Source of the DNA: Thermocrinis ruber
GTDB lineage: Bacteria > Aquificota > Aquificia > Aquificales > Aquificaceae
Length of the DNA stretch: 64,000 nucleotides
Reading direction: 5' to 3'
Assembly: GCF_000512735.1 (NCBI RefSeq)
Contig: NZ_CP007028.1
Span: 62,001-126,000 of the forward strand
Every line of letters begins with the position of its first letter. Position 1 is the first letter of the stretch. Below are positions 17,773 to 27,645 of the stretch, piece after piece. The position numbers were made by a program, and so were the translations under genes. The notes under the pieces were generated by a model, which searched no databases, was not told the DNA's origin, and saw nothing but the letters and a program-made list of their open reading frames with translations.

Positions 17773-19037
17773 GGCTCTACCCCAAGCCCGGAGACCACTA
17801 AAAGCCTATAGTACTGCTTAAGAAACTGATAGTAGGCAATTACACTATCTACCCTCGCCTTGGTTAAGCTGGCTTCCGCTTCCAAAAGCTCCCTCTGGCT
17901 TATTATCTGGTTGGCATACTGCTCTTTGGAAAGCTCAAAGAACTTCTCCGCAAAAGCCAGGGCAGATTGGGCAACCTTTAGGTTGTCTTGGGCAACCAAC
18001 AGCTCCTCGTAAGTCCTCTTTACCTCAAGCTGGACCTTATCCAAGAGGTCTTCATACTCTTTTTGTGCCTTCAGCTCCAAAGCACCAAAGGAGAGCTCCT
18101 GATAGTATGGTCTTATACCCTGAAAGCTCAGGACAACGCCACCCACAATACCAAACACACCCTTTGGTTTAATGTTGGGATTTTGGTCTGAGTAGGTATA
18201 AACTCCCTCCACAAAGAGCTTTGGGAAAAACTGGCTTTTGGCAATGCCCCTTTGTGCCCTAAAGGCTTCTATGGCTTGCCTTTGGGCCTTGAGAATGTTT
18301 CTCTCCTTTGCCCTTTGCAAATAGAACTCCAAAGGTTTCACATCCACCTCTGCCTTTGGCTCTTCCAAGTTTAAAAGTTTTTCCTCGGGTATGCCAGAAA
18401 GTCTGGAGAGGTTTGCCAGGGCAACCCTGTAATCCCCCTGTGCCTTTCTTAGGTCTCTTTCCACCTCCGCCAGACGCACCTTTGCCTGCAGAACATCCGT
18501 TATGGCAACAAGACCCTTCTGATAGAAAGCTTCCGCAGTCTGAACCTGAAGCAAAACCGCAGACCTCTGTTTCTCTATGGCGGAAACCACACCCTTTGCG
18601 GAGAGCACATCCAGGTATGCGGAGATAACATCAAGCTTTAAGCTTTCCACCTTCTCTTTCAGTAAAAATTCCTTGCTTTTTAGGTTTGAACTTGCCAAGG
18701 CAACGGAGAAGTTTCTGGCAAACCCATCAAAGACCGTATATCTGAGCCCCGCCTGAAAGGTCTGATAAGATCTTTTGGCACTTTCCACTCGCAACCCGCT
18801 GAAGATGGGTATGTTGAAGGTCTGCTTTTCAAAGTTGTAGGTGTAGGTGTATGTAAAAAAGAACTCGGGCAAAAAGAGCTGCTTTTCTGCAGAAAGTGAT
18901 AGATCGGCAGACCGTAGCTCTTGCCTTAGGGCTGAAAGTTCAGGGTTTTTCTCCAAAGCCCTTTGAATAACTTCAGACAACCCTATTGCCCAAGCTTGAT
19001 GGATTAGAAAAACCAAAAAAACAAAGATTCTAAGCAT
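17769..19037 (-). CDS. TolC-family outer-membrane efflux protein (second copy, beside emrAB)
   Basis: Outer-membrane channel/tunnel protein of 422 residues with an N-terminal signal peptide (about 1-17, ending AWA). The two homologous halves rich in long helices are typical of the OEP family, with segments such as LSALRQELRSADLSLSAEKQ and LLEAEASLTKARVDSVIAYY. It lies directly upstream of emrA and is its likely exit duct. It overlaps the TetR gene by 8 bases. Confidence 0.91.
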   Translation of the reverse strand: MLRIFVFLVFLIHQAWAIGLSEVIQRALEKNPELSALRQELRSADLSLSAEKQLFLPEFFFTYTYTYNFEKQTFNIPIFSGLRVESAKRSYQTFQAGLRYTVFDGFARNFSVALASSNLKSKEFLLKEKVESLKLDVISAYLDVLSAKGVVSAIEKQRSAVLLQVQTAEAFYQKGLVAITDVLQAKVRLAEVERDLRKAQGDYRVALANLSRLSGIPEEKLLNLEEPKAEVDVKPLEFYLQRAKERNILKAQRQAIEAFRAQRGIAKSQFFPKLFVEGVYTYSDQNPNIKPKGVFGIVGGVVLSFQGIRPYYQELSFGALELKAQKEYEDLLDKVQLEVKRTYEELLVAQDNLKVAQSALAFAEKFFELSKEQYANQIISQRELLEAEASLTKARVDSVIAYYQFLKQYYRLLVVSGLGVEP

Positions 19038-19611
19038 TTTTTAGCCCTCTAAAGAGTACCTTCACACCCTCTTGCGCTAAGCTTTTTACCCTCTCCAAAT
19101 CTGGCTCCTTTTCCCTAAAAACATACTCAAGTATCAACATTCTCAAAAATCCCGCATACAAATTAACTATATTTTCTGCGTTTTTGTAGGTTATCTCTCC
19201 CCTTTGAATAGCCCTATCCACCATTTTGGTTAACAGTTCCCTCAAGTGGGCTATTTTGGTGTAATAAAGCTCCCTAAATTCTTCATTGGTTCCCACCAGT
19301 TGGAAGAGAAAAATTTGGGCTATATGCCTGTTTTGGTATATATCCTCCAAAAAAACCTTGGCGTATTCAATCAGTGCATCCTCCAAGGGCAAATCCCTCT
19401 CCAAAAAACCCTCCAACCTTTTCACAATGTTTAAATGCATCTCCTCTACCAAGCTTTTAAATAACTCCTCTTTGCTTTTGAAGTAAAAGTAAAAGGTGCC
19501 CTTGGAGAACCCTGCGCTTTCCACAATGTCCTCCACACTGGTGGCGTAATAACCCTTTTGAGAAAAGAGTATCTTTGCAGATTCAAGTAGCCTTTCCCTT
19601 GCAGAACTCAT
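19030..19611 (-). CDS. TetR/AcrR-family repressor of the efflux operon
   Basis: A 193-residue regulator with an N-terminal helix-turn-helix typical of TetR proteins (SVEDIVESAGFSKGTFYFYFKSKEEL, about 24-50) and an all-helical ligand-binding C-terminal domain. It is encoded in the middle of the efflux operon between the two tolC genes. It is therefore probably autoregulated through the operator at 21907-21920. The near-identical operator before the RND pump gene at 62.9 kb suggests it controls that gene as well. The inducer is unknown. Confidence 0.92.
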   Translation of the reverse strand: MSSARERLLESAKILFSQKGYYATSVEDIVESAGFSKGTFYFYFKSKEELFKSLVEEMHLNIVKRLEGFLERDLPLEDALIEYAKVFLEDIYQNRHIAQIFLFQLVGTNEEFRELYYTKIAHLRELLTKMVDRAIQRGEITYKNAENIVNLYAGFLRMLILEYVFREKEPDLERVKSLAQEGVKVLFRGLKNA

Positions 19612-20840
19612 TGTATAAGCCTTTCCAAGCTTGCCAAGGAGGAGTTATATTGATAAAGAAGAAGATAATAATTTGCCAAGAGGTTGTTGTAGTTTGCCCT
19701 TGCCTCCAAGACCTCCAACTGACTGCCTACTCCCAGTCTGTATCTCTCGGTGGATAACCTCAAGCTCTCCTTGGCGAACTCTAAAGAACTCTGCACTGCC
19801 CTTATTTGAGCCTTGAGGGAATTTATGGAAAGTAGTGTGCTCCTTAACCTTGCCTTAAGGTCGTACTCTAACTGCAATAGGTTTTCTCTCTGTTTGAGAA
19901 GGTCCAACTCCGCCTCCGATATTTCCGCTTTCCTTGAAAAGCCATCAAAGATCAGGTAATTGATGCTCACTCCAAAGGAGTAGCCCTTTAGCCAATCGGT
20001 ATCTCCAACGGGCGACCTTTTGCCCGTGAACAGCTGATAATTAGCAAAGCCATTTACTATGGGAAAGTTTTGTGCCCTTTTTAATTCCACCGTACCCCGT
20101 GCCGACTCTACCAACTTTTTAGCAACTCTGAGGGTGGAGTTTTTCTCTTTCAAAGCTTGTAAAAGCTCTTCCTCCTTGAGACTAAACTCCTTCATCTCCA
20201 ATGCACCTTCCGGTTCCACGTCTCCCTCAAGCTTTAAAAGGGCTTTGAAGTTCTCCAAAGCCCTCAGGTAATCCGCCCTTGCCTGCTCAAGCTGGGACCT
20301 TGCCTGCTCAAGCTGGGACTGTGCCCTCAAGAGCTCCACCTTGGGCACAACCCCCGCAGAAAACTTGGCAGATACCCTTTTGTAGTTCTCCTCCCAGTAA
20401 TCAAGGTTCTCCTCTTGAAGCTTTATAATTGCCTTTCTGTATAAGAGTCCATAGAATAGGTCCTTAACTTGACTTTCCAATGTTCTTTGCATGTCCTCTT
20501 TGATAAGGTTCTGAAGTTCCCTTTGGATGTTTGCCAGCTTTATAAGTTCAAAGACCTGTTTGTTAAAGATGGTCTGGTTTAGTTGGAGGACTGCGCTGTG
20601 CCTGTTATTGGGTATAGTTCCCAAGGCTAAGTCCTGCCCAAGGTAGGTGTAGTTGTATGAGATGCTTACCTGTGGTAGAATGCCAGCCCTTGCCCTCTTG
20701 ATCTCTTCCTCTGCCTTTTTTATGTCCAGTTCTGAGAGCCTTATCTGGTTTGCCCTCTCTTTGGCAATCTCAAGGGCTTGCTCTAAGGTAATAGCCCCAG
20801 CAAAACCCAAAACCAAAAGCAAAAGTACTATTACCCTCAC
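19608..20840 (-). CDS. TolC-family outer-membrane efflux protein (first copy, beside acrA)
   Basis: An OEP family protein of 410 residues with a signal peptide (MRVIVLLLLVLGFAGA). The helical repeats include EIKRARAGILPQVSISYNY and RLSTERYRLGVGSQLEVLEA. It follows the acrA-like gene (GTG start overlapping its stop) and is the likely outer-membrane duct of the RND system. It differs from the second TolC-type protein in the same operon, so this is not a recent tandem duplicate. Confidence 0.91.
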   Translation of the reverse strand: MRVIVLLLLVLGFAGAITLEQALEIAKERANQIRLSELDIKKAEEEIKRARAGILPQVSISYNYTYLGQDLALGTIPNNRHSAVLQLNQTIFNKQVFELIKLANIQRELQNLIKEDMQRTLESQVKDLFYGLLYRKAIIKLQEENLDYWEENYKRVSAKFSAGVVPKVELLRAQSQLEQARSQLEQARADYLRALENFKALLKLEGDVEPEGALEMKEFSLKEEELLQALKEKNSTLRVAKKLVESARGTVELKRAQNFPIVNGFANYQLFTGKRSPVGDTDWLKGYSFGVSINYLIFDGFSRKAEISEAELDLLKQRENLLQLEYDLKARLRSTLLSINSLKAQIRAVQSSLEFAKESLRLSTERYRLGVGSQLEVLEARANYNNLLANYYLLLYQYNSSLASLERLIQ

Positions 20841-21886
20841 CGCTTTATCTCCACCGCAACGCCTTCCCTGAGCAAGAAGGCGTTATCTAAGGCTATTTGA
20901 TCACCATCCTTAAGGTCTGCCTTGATGTATGCCTTTCCATCTCCCTGCTTTAGGACCTGTACCTCCACTGGCATAACCTTTTGTCCCTCCACCTTCCACA
21001 CGATCTTTTTGGTTCCCCTCAGAACAACAGCCCTCTCGGGAACTACAAAGGTAGAAACCTTTTGGGTGGGCAGTTTAACTAAAGCATACATGCCCGGCTT
21101 TATCAGATTCTCTCTGTTATCCACCAGTGCCTTTAGGGTCAAAAGCCTGCTTTGGTCTGCGGTGGGAGACACAAAGACTACCTTTCCTTTTAATGTTCCC
21201 ACACCCTCCACCTCCAAATCCACCATTTTACCCACCTTGCCAAAGGCTATCAGCTCCTGGGGAATCTGAAAGACCACTCTCAGAGGGTTCAAGGATACAA
21301 GCCTGAAGGTTTGAGACTGGGGAGTTAGATAGTCTCCCACACTTACAAAACGTTGGGCAATGTAGCCAGAAAAGGGTGCCCTAAGGACAGTCTTCGAAAC
21401 CATAAGCTGGGCGTTGGCTATCTGGGAACTTATGGATTTTAAAAGCTCCTCTTGTGCCTTGAGCTGTGCCAAGGCGTTGTCATACTCCTCCTTTGCAATC
21501 AACTCCTTCTCAAAGAGCATCCTTCTTCTCTCAACTATAGCCCTCTGGTTTTCGTAATTGACCTTTGCCTGAGAGAGCTGTGCCTGAAGCTGTCTGAGGG
21601 TGTTTTCGTACTCGGATGGGTCTATCTTCAAAAGGGGCTGTCCTTTCCTTACAAAGGCACCCTCTTCCACATAAAGCTGGGCAACCCTCCCGCTTACCTC
21701 TGGCTTAAGAATTACATCCTGAGGAGACTCAAAGTAGCCCTTTGTGGTGTAATACTCCTCCACCTCCTGGCTTGAGACTGTGTAGGTGGTTATGACCACA
21801 GGTTTTTGTGTTCTTTGCTCTTGGGGTTTTTGTTCCTTTTTCCCGCAGGCAAACAAAAAAACCAAGCTTAAAAGAAGTATCCACAT
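20837..21886 (-). CDS. AcrA-type RND membrane-fusion lipoprotein
   Basis: Periplasmic adaptor for an RND pump, 349 residues from the ATG at 21886. The signal ends in lipobox LFAC, predicting a lipid anchor as in AcrA. Domains follow the usual order: lipoyl half (GRVAQLYVEEGAFVRKGQPL), coiled coil, second lipoyl half (VLRAPFSGYIAQRFVSVGD), beta-barrel, and membrane-proximal domain. No RND pump gene follows, but one starts at 62928 under the same operator. A TTG at 21895 is also in frame, but the TATAAT at 21897-21902 makes the ATG a leaderless start. Confidence 0.91.
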   Translation of the reverse strand: MWILLLSLVFLFACGKKEQKPQEQRTQKPVVITTYTVSSQEVEEYYTTKGYFESPQDVILKPEVSGRVAQLYVEEGAFVRKGQPLLKIDPSEYENTLRQLQAQLSQAKVNYENQRAIVERRRMLFEKELIAKEEYDNALAQLKAQEELLKSISSQIANAQLMVSKTVLRAPFSGYIAQRFVSVGDYLTPQSQTFRLVSLNPLRVVFQIPQELIAFGKVGKMVDLEVEGVGTLKGKVVFVSPTADQSRLLTLKALVDNRENLIKPGMYALVKLPTQKVSTFVVPERAVVLRGTKKIVWKVEGQKVMPVEVQVLKQGDGKAYIKADLKDGDQIALDNAFLLREGVAVEIKR

Positions 21887-21896
21887 GTTGGGCAAA

Positions 21897-21925
21897 ATTA
21901 TAACATACCGACCAGTCAGTCAATT
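21897..21925 (-). promoter_or_regulatory. Promoter and TetR-type operator of the efflux operon
   Basis: On the minus strand ACTGAC-TG-GTCGGT (21907-21920) is an inverted repeat with one mismatch, four bases before TATAAT (21902-21897). A TTGACT that overlaps the operator's outer edge could serve as the -35, with a short 15-base spacer. A bound repressor would cover the promoter. The element lies over the 3' end of gph. The same arrangement occurs at 62898-62921. Confidence 0.78.
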
Positions 21926-22554
21926 AGGTGTAAAAGGTCTTTGGGATGGTCCAAATGATAGTCCGGTGGGCTCTGAGGAGCTTTGTATCCCCAACGGGCA
22001 TGGGCAGTTAGCATACCAGCCCTCCTTCCTGCCAGAATATCGTTTTCTGAGTCTCCCACCATCAGGCCAAGTTCAGGAGAAACCTCCAAACGTTTGGCTA
22101 TTTCCAACAGAGGCAAAGGGGAAGGCTTTTTCTCCGGTAATAGGTCCGCACCCAGCACCTCGTCAAAGTAGTGGAACATCTTCAGCCTTTTTAGCACCTC
22201 CAAAGTTATGGCGTGGGGCTTGTTGGTAGCAACAGCTAAAAGTATTCCCCTTTCCTTCAAGCCCTCCAAGGTCTCCATCACTCCTTCGTAGGGCTTGGTG
22301 TGTATTACGGGCTCTGAGATGTAGTAGTGTAAAAACCTCTCCAGGGCCTCTTCTAACTCTTGTCCCTGAAAGAAGTTTGCCAAAAGGCTTCGAGCACCGT
22401 CTCCTATGTTCTTTTTAACCTCATCGGCGGGCACATCCTTGCTCTTGAGCTCTCTATAAACACGACCCACATGGAGGGCTATGTCCTCCGCAGAGTCAAT
22501 GAGCGTACCATCAAGGTCAAAGATCAACAACCTTATGTTGCACAGCTTTCGCAT
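21916..22554 (-). CDS. gph: HAD-superfamily phosphatase, phosphoglycolate phosphatase-like
   Basis: A 212-residue HAD hydrolase with the nucleophile motif DLDGTLID (Asp14-type loop), helical cap, VATNKPH (motif II region) and [11 protein letters not shown] (motif IV). This arrangement matches Gph, which removes phosphate from 2-phosphoglycolate, but substrate calls within this family are uncertain. It overlaps the end of nrdA by 22 bases and runs into the efflux operon promoter at its 3' end. Confidence 0.8.
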   Translation of the reverse strand: MRKLCNIRLLIFDLDGTLIDSAEDIALHVGRVYRELKSKDVPADEVKKNIGDGARSLLANFFQGQELEEALERFLHYYISEPVIHTKPYEGVMETLEGLKERGILLAVATNKPHAITLEVLKRLKMFHYFDEVLGADLLPEKKPSPLPLLEIAKRLEVSPELGLMVGDSENDILAGRRAGMLTAHARWGYKAPQSPPDYHLDHPKDLLHLID

Positions 22555-24833
22555 TCCTCTATGTCCGTCATAGACTTACTCCTACAATAATACACAGTCT
22601 TTAGCCCAAGTTCCCAAGCCAAGGTGTAAAGCTTAGAGAGGGTAGGACCGTCTATCCTTTCAGGGTCAATAAACAAGTTCAAGCTTTGGGCTTGGTCTAT
22701 CCACTTCTGACGCTCTGCCGCCGCACGGATGATCCACTCCTGGTCTATGTTGTAGGCGGATTTGTAGTACCAAAAGTATTTGTCCACCTCGGGCGGAACT
22801 TGAGGCAAAATGCCCGACATGTTTTCCTCTTTGTAGAACTTAGCAAAGATCGGGTCTATGGAAGGAGTAGCGGATACTATCAAAGAAGTAGAACCAGTGG
22901 GCATAAGGGCTAAGAGGTATGCATTCCTCATTCCATTCCTTTTAACCTCCTCTGCCAGCCCTATCCAATCAAAGTTGTTTCCGTTTTCCTGAGAAAGCCT
23001 TTGGTTTTCTTCTGGCGTCCTTCCAAAGAATATGCCCTTGCTCCAGTCTGAGCTGTCAAAAAGCGGATATTTGCCCCTTTCTTTGGCAAGCTCCATGGAA
23101 CCCTTTATGGCGTAGTATGCTATCCTTTCAAAGAGGCTGCTGGCAAACCTAAGGTGCTCTTCTGACTCCCAAGGAATTCCGTTTTTCACAAGGCAGTAAT
23201 GGTAGTTGCTAACACCGATGCCTATTGCCCTGTAGCGTTTGTTGGTGTACTCCGCCTCCTTTATGGCATAAAAGTTCATCTCTATCACATTGTCCAGCAT
23301 CCGCACGAGGATGGGAACAACCCTTTCCAAGTCCTCTTTTGTCCAAACTTTACCAAGGTTTATAGAACCCAGATTGCACACCACTACATCTCCAGACTTT
23401 TTCACATGGGTTATAGTGCCGTCCTCTGATAGTGTTTCTGAGATATGGGTGGATGCACTTTGATTTTGCACTATCTCGTGGCAAAGATTTGAGGAATAGA
23501 CCATACCGCAGTGTTTGTTAGGGTTTAACCTGTTGGCGGTGTCCCTGAAGAAGATGTAGGGCTCTCCCGTTTCAAAAATCACAGTAAGCAGTCTCTTCCA
23601 CAGCTCAAAGGCAGAAATCTCCTTCTTTGCGTAGTCTGGAAGTTCCTTTTCCAGCTTTAGGTAAAGTTCCTCAAACTCCTCTCCGTAAAAGTCTTCCAAG
23701 TTTTTGCCGTCTCGGACGTTCTTGCACCAGTAAGGGTCAAAAAGCGTCCATTTGCCGTTTTCTTTTAGCCTTTTCATGAAAAGGTCTGGTATGGAAATGG
23801 CAGGATGTATATCGTGGGCTTTCTTTCTCTCATCGCCCACGTTGGTTTTGACTTCCAAAAAGTCCAAAACATCCTTGTGCCATATATCCAACGTAATTGA
23901 CGCACTTCCCTTCCTCATCCCAAGCTGATCCACATACACCATCACGTCGTTGATAATCTTCACTACAGGCAGAACTCCACTGCTTGCACCCTTGAACTTT
24001 CTTATGGGAGCACCCGTCGCCCTTATCTTTCCAAGGTATATGCCAAGCCCACCCGCAAACTTGGAGATCATCCCAGCCTTTTTCACGTTGTCAAAGATGT
24101 CATAAAGGTCGTCATCTACCGTCAAAACAAAGCAGGAAGATAGCTGAGTGTAAGGCCGTCTTGCGTTCATCAATGTGGGCGTAGCCAAAGATATGAGGTG
24201 CTCGGACATAAGGTCATAGAAGGTCTTTGCCCACATTAGCCTCTCTTCTTTCTTTTCTGGGATCGCCAAGGTCATGGCAATGAGCATATACATCTCCTGC
24301 GGAAGTTCAATCACCCTTCCCTCTTCGTCCCTGACCAAGTACCTGTCATAGAGCACCTTTATGCCCGTGTAGGTAAAGAGAAGGTCTCTGTCTGGTTTTA
24401 TGTAGTGGGCAAGCTGGTCAATCTCCTCCTTTGTGTAGTTTTCAAGCAAATACTCTCCGTATATACCTCTTTCAGTGCACTCTTTTATGAGTTCATAAAA
24501 GCTTTCAGGGTTGTAGGGTTTGTATTTGCCGTTGATTTTGTCCTTGACCTTATAGCCTCTGAGATGTCCCACATCCTTGTAAAGGTCGTAAAGCAAAAGC
24601 CTTGCGGCAACGTAAGTCCAATCAGGGTTTTCTGCGGAAACCTTCTCCGCAGCTGTTCTGATAAGCAGTTGCTGAATTTCCTTGGTGGTGATGCCGTCTC
24701 TAAACTGTATCTGTGCGTCCATCTCAAGCTCAAGAGGGTCCACCCTTAGACCTTTGCAGGCAAAGTCTATCACAATTCTTATCTTCCCAATATCAAGATC
24801 TTCCAATACACCCGCCCGCTTGACCACCTTCAT
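22533..24833 (-). CDS. nrdA: Ribonucleoside-diphosphate reductase alpha subunit (class I)
   Basis: Large subunit of class I ribonucleotide reductase, 766 residues, making dNDPs for DNA synthesis. An ATP-cone occupies about residues 1-90. Catalytic Cys234 lies in LSSCFVL, the radical-transfer Cys lies in NLCHEI, and the C-terminal redox pair CESC (Cys761, Cys764) is present. The [18 protein letters not shown] stretch is a family signature. The Shine-Dalgarno GAGGAGGT precedes the ATG. The beta subunit nrdB is not in the window. gph overlaps its end. Confidence 0.96.
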   Translation of the reverse strand: MKVVKRAGVLEDLDIGKIRIVIDFACKGLRVDPLELEMDAQIQFRDGITTKEIQQLLIRTAAEKVSAENPDWTYVAARLLLYDLYKDVGHLRGYKVKDKINGKYKPYNPESFYELIKECTERGIYGEYLLENYTKEEIDQLAHYIKPDRDLLFTYTGIKVLYDRYLVRDEEGRVIELPQEMYMLIAMTLAIPEKKEERLMWAKTFYDLMSEHLISLATPTLMNARRPYTQLSSCFVLTVDDDLYDIFDNVKKAGMISKFAGGLGIYLGKIRATGAPIRKFKGASSGVLPVVKIINDVMVYVDQLGMRKGSASITLDIWHKDVLDFLEVKTNVGDERKKAHDIHPAISIPDLFMKRLKENGKWTLFDPYWCKNVRDGKNLEDFYGEEFEELYLKLEKELPDYAKKEISAFELWKRLLTVIFETGEPYIFFRDTANRLNPNKHCGMVYSSNLCHEIVQNQSASTHISETLSEDGTITHVKKSGDVVVCNLGSINLGKVWTKEDLERVVPILVRMLDNVIEMNFYAIKEAEYTNKRYRAIGIGVSNYHYCLVKNGIPWESEEHLRFASSLFERIAYYAIKGSMELAKERGKYPLFDSSDWSKGIFFGRTPEENQRLSQENGNNFDWIGLAEEVKRNGMRNAYLLALMPTGSTSLIVSATPSIDPIFAKFYKEENMSGILPQVPPEVDKYFWYYKSAYNIDQEWIIRAAAERQKWIDQAQSLNLFIDPERIDGPTLSKLYTLAWELGLKTVYYCRSKSMTDIEECESCAT

Positions 24834-25001
24834 GGAAAACCTCCTCTGGTTTATTTATTCTTTAGGGTTGATTTCTAAGTTTAACCCCCTTCTTAAAAGG
24901 GCAAAGGAGTTTTTGAAGGGCTTAATAAAAAGGGAAGGAGGAGACCTCCTATAAATTTCTATACCTCCGTGCTTTTTCGTAAAAAGCTTCAAAAGCCTGA
25001 T

Positions 25002-26999
25002 ATGTATAATTTTAGAGTGCTTTTTGTTCTGTTTCTGCTGTGCTTTGGTTTGACCTTTGGTGTAGAAGTTTTTTCTAAGTACATGGAGCGTGAGCCCGAT
25101 GGCACGCTCGTTGCAAGGGAGGAGGTGGAGGTCTATTATGAGAACTACTACATAAGGGCAGACGAGGTAAGATACAATCCCCAGACCAAAGAGGTTATTG
25201 CAGAGGGAAATGTGTATGTTAGGTCTACCGATGGAAAGCTTGAAGTAAAAAAAGGCTCTTACGCATACATAGACCTTAACAAAAAGGTGGGCTACTTTTT
25301 GAACGCAGAGGGTAGGTTCCAAAGGTTCTACTTTAAGGCCGAAAAAGCAGAAATGGAAGGAGATACATACACGGTTGAAAACGGAGAGATAACTACATGT
25401 CCTCCAGATAGAAAGGAAATGGTTCTTTGTTTTTCCAAGGCACGCATAGACCAAAAATATGTAATCTCCGAAAACAACTCCCTAAGGCTCTTTAGGGTCC
25501 CCTTTGCCTACCTTCCCATCTTTGCCTATCCTGTGGGTGAGAGAAGGTCTGGACTTTTGCCTCCAACGGTAGGGTCAAACACCTACAACACTTTCATCTA
25601 CCAACAGCCTATATACTGGGCTATTTCCAAGGATAAAGACGCCACCTTAACCATAGACCTAAGGGACAAGCAAGCTAAAGGCTTTTCCATAGAATACAGG
25701 CAGGCATTTTTCAAAGAGGACGACCTGCAGTTTAAAGTTTCTTACTACAAAGAACCCATACCCCCTGGCAAGTGGTGGGAAGGTAGGGACCCTACCACCT
25801 TTAGAGAAAACAGATACAGAGTTCAACTGAGTTTAGACCTCGGGAATTTCAAGGCGGGCTTGGACACCATCTCCGACCCTTACCTTTTGGAAGACACTTA
25901 CCTCAGGGCAAGGGAGAGAACAGTTCCATACCTTACCTCCTATGTGATCTACAAAAAGGATTTTGAAAGATTCCTGATAACCTTTGAAGCCAAACACTTT
26001 TATGACACCACCTCACTCAACAACGAAAGAACGCTACAAAAACTACCAGAAATTGCCCTCTATTGGAAGTCTCAACAGCTTTGGGGACCCATATTTTTTA
26101 GCCTTTTTTCCTCTTACACCAACTTTTACAGAGAGGAAGGGTTAAGAGGTCAAAGGCTCACACTCTTTCCGGAGCTTTCGATCCCCAAAAATCTTTTTGG
26201 CAGAGTTTTTTACTCTAACCTTGTCTTTGAAAACCTTTACTACTTTGGCTTGAACCAACAGGGCTACAAACAAACCGTATCCAGCCTCTATTTTTCAGAG
26301 AGCGTGCCCTTTATCTTTGACCTGCAAGCGGGAAACTTTAAGTTCAAGAACTTTTTAAAGGTAGGTTACAGCTTCAGAGAAAAGGACTTTAACAATCCAA
26401 GGTTTGACAACAGAGACCAACTTAACAGAACAAGCCAGATTGATGCCCTATGGACAGGCAGTATGGGCTACAAAGACAAGGAGTTTTTAAACCTATACGT
26501 TAGCTCCGCCTACAATTACCTTGGAAAATATACCTACGGAGGCATAACCGCAGACAGAAGACTTCTACCCATAAGAACCATCGTCTCGTTGAAGCCTTTT
26601 GAAGGCGTGAGCTTAACCACAGATAGCCTATACGACACAGAAGGAGGTTTCCCCCTGAGAACAAGCAACAGCCTTAACCTGAGCTACAAAAATAATAGCT
26701 TGACCTTAAGCTATCAGACTGCAAGAAACCTGCTAAATCAAAGAACCACCGACCAAACAAGTTTGAGCTTTAGTACCTCCTACGGTACAGCGGTCTTTGG
26801 TCTTCTTTTAACGAGGGATAACAGAATAGGCAAAGACCTTGTGCGACAGGCAAGCCTTGATTATAGAGGTGCCTGTTGGAGCCTGGGACTGCTGGCAAGG
26901 GACAACTACAGTGGCACAAGAGGTAAACACATAAAGGAGTTGTATTTGACCTTTAACATCTTTGATCTGCAAAGGTTTACAGTGCCTCTGAAGAGATAA
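25002..26999 (+). CDS. lptD: LPS-assembly protein LptD (OstA)
   Basis: Outer-membrane beta-barrel that inserts lipopolysaccharide into the outer leaflet. The protein has 665 residues from the ATG at 25002: a signal peptide, an N-terminal OstA beta-jellyroll (YYIRADEVRYNPQTKEVIAEGNVYV), then the barrel starting near FAYLPIFAYPVGERRSGLLPP. A Cys pair (CPPDRKEMVLC) lies between the two. A GTG 11 codons upstream is in frame but would add a polar lead before the signal. The 3' end overlaps the convergent rpe by 23 bases. Confidence 0.92.
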   Translation: MYNFRVLFVLFLLCFGLTFGVEVFSKYMEREPDGTLVAREEVEVYYENYYIRADEVRYNPQTKEVIAEGNVYVRSTDGKLEVKKGSYAYIDLNKKVGYFLNAEGRFQRFYFKAEKAEMEGDTYTVENGEITTCPPDRKEMVLCFSKARIDQKYVISENNSLRLFRVPFAYLPIFAYPVGERRSGLLPPTVGSNTYNTFIYQQPIYWAISKDKDATLTIDLRDKQAKGFSIEYRQAFFKEDDLQFKVSYYKEPIPPGKWWEGRDPTTFRENRYRVQLSLDLGNFKAGLDTISDPYLLEDTYLRARERTVPYLTSYVIYKKDFERFLITFEAKHFYDTTSLNNERTLQKLPEIALYWKSQQLWGPIFFSLFSSYTNFYREEGLRGQRLTLFPELSIPKNLFGRVFYSNLVFENLYYFGLNQQGYKQTVSSLYFSESVPFIFDLQAGNFKFKNFLKVGYSFREKDFNNPRFDNRDQLNRTSQIDALWTGSMGYKDKEFLNLYVSSAYNYLGKYTYGGITADRRLLPIRTIVSLKPFEGVSLTTDSLYDTEGGFPLRTSNSLNLSYKNNSLTLSYQTARNLLNQRTTDQTSLSFSTSYGTAVFGLLLTRDNRIGKDLVRQASLDYRGACWSLGLLARDNYSGTRGKHIKELYLTFNIFDLQRFTVPLKR

Positions 27000-27645
27000 G
27001 AAGATTTTTCAATTTTCTCGTTTGGGCTTGAACATCCTGATGGGCAAAGATGCCCGAGCCCACCACCAAAATGTCCGCACCAGCCCTTGCCACCTCTAAA
27101 ATGTTCTCTTCTTTTATGCCTCCGTCCACTTCAATGAGCACTTTGGGATTGATGGCGTTCACCATCTCCTTTAGTCTTCTTAACCTCTCCAAAGACCTTG
27201 GAATGAACTTTTGCCCCCCAAAGCCCGGATTTACCGACATCAAAAGCACAAAATCCACGTAGTGGAGCACCTCCTCTAAAAGGGAAAGAGGAGTTCCGGG
27301 GTTTATCACTACTCCCGCCTTTGCGCCAAGACTCTTTATAAGCTCTATGGAACGATGGATATGATAGTTATTCTCTATGTGTATGCTGACCATGTCCGCC
27401 CCAGCCTTTATAAACTCGGGAATGTACTTATCCACGTTCTCTATCATCAGATGGGCATCCAAGGGAATATTGCAGTGTTTTTTTATGCTCTCAAGAACTA
27501 CAGGTCCGAAGGTTATGTTAGGCACAAAGTGCCCGTCCATTACATCAAAGTGCAGAAGGTCCGCACCACCTTTGATAACTGCCTCTATCTGCTCGCCAAG
27601 CCTGTAAAAGTCCGCAGACAGTATTGAGGGTGCCAAAAGCTTCAA
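26977..27645 (-). CDS. rpe: Ribulose-phosphate 3-epimerase
   Basis: Interconverts ribulose-5-phosphate and xylulose-5-phosphate. The 222-residue TIM barrel has the family signatures LAPSILSADFYRLGEQI, HFDVMDGHFVPNITFGP (metal-binding His and Asp), DAHLMIENVD, MSVNPGFGGQKF and EVDGGIKEEN. The start is TTG in a TTGA overlap with the hom stop and has a GAGGAGG Shine-Dalgarno. Confidence 0.96.
   Translation of the reverse strand: MKLLAPSILSADFYRLGEQIEAVIKGGADLLHFDVMDGHFVPNITFGPVVLESIKKHCNIPLDAHLMIENVDKYIPEFIKAGADMVSIHIENNYHIHRSIELIKSLGAKAGVVINPGTPLSLLEEVLHYVDFVLLMSVNPGFGGQKFIPRSLERLRRLKEMVNAINPKVLIEVDGGIKEENILEVARAGADILVVGSGIFAHQDVQAQTRKLKNLLISSEAL

Noticed and set aside
21938-22229. Plus-strand open frame extending from the acrA promoter into gph
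   Set aside because: It is antisense to gph, lacks a Shine-Dalgarno and has no recognisable sequence.
24937-24951. Hairpin AGGAGG-AGA-CCTCCT between nrdA and lptD as a terminator
   Set aside because: The two flanking genes are divergent, so no transcript needs ending there, and there is no T-run. It could be a regulatory palindrome, but only 15 bases and no further support.
24855-25454. 199-codon open frame antisense to the start of lptD
   Set aside because: It lies opposite a clear LptD coding region, has no family resemblance and no ribosome site.
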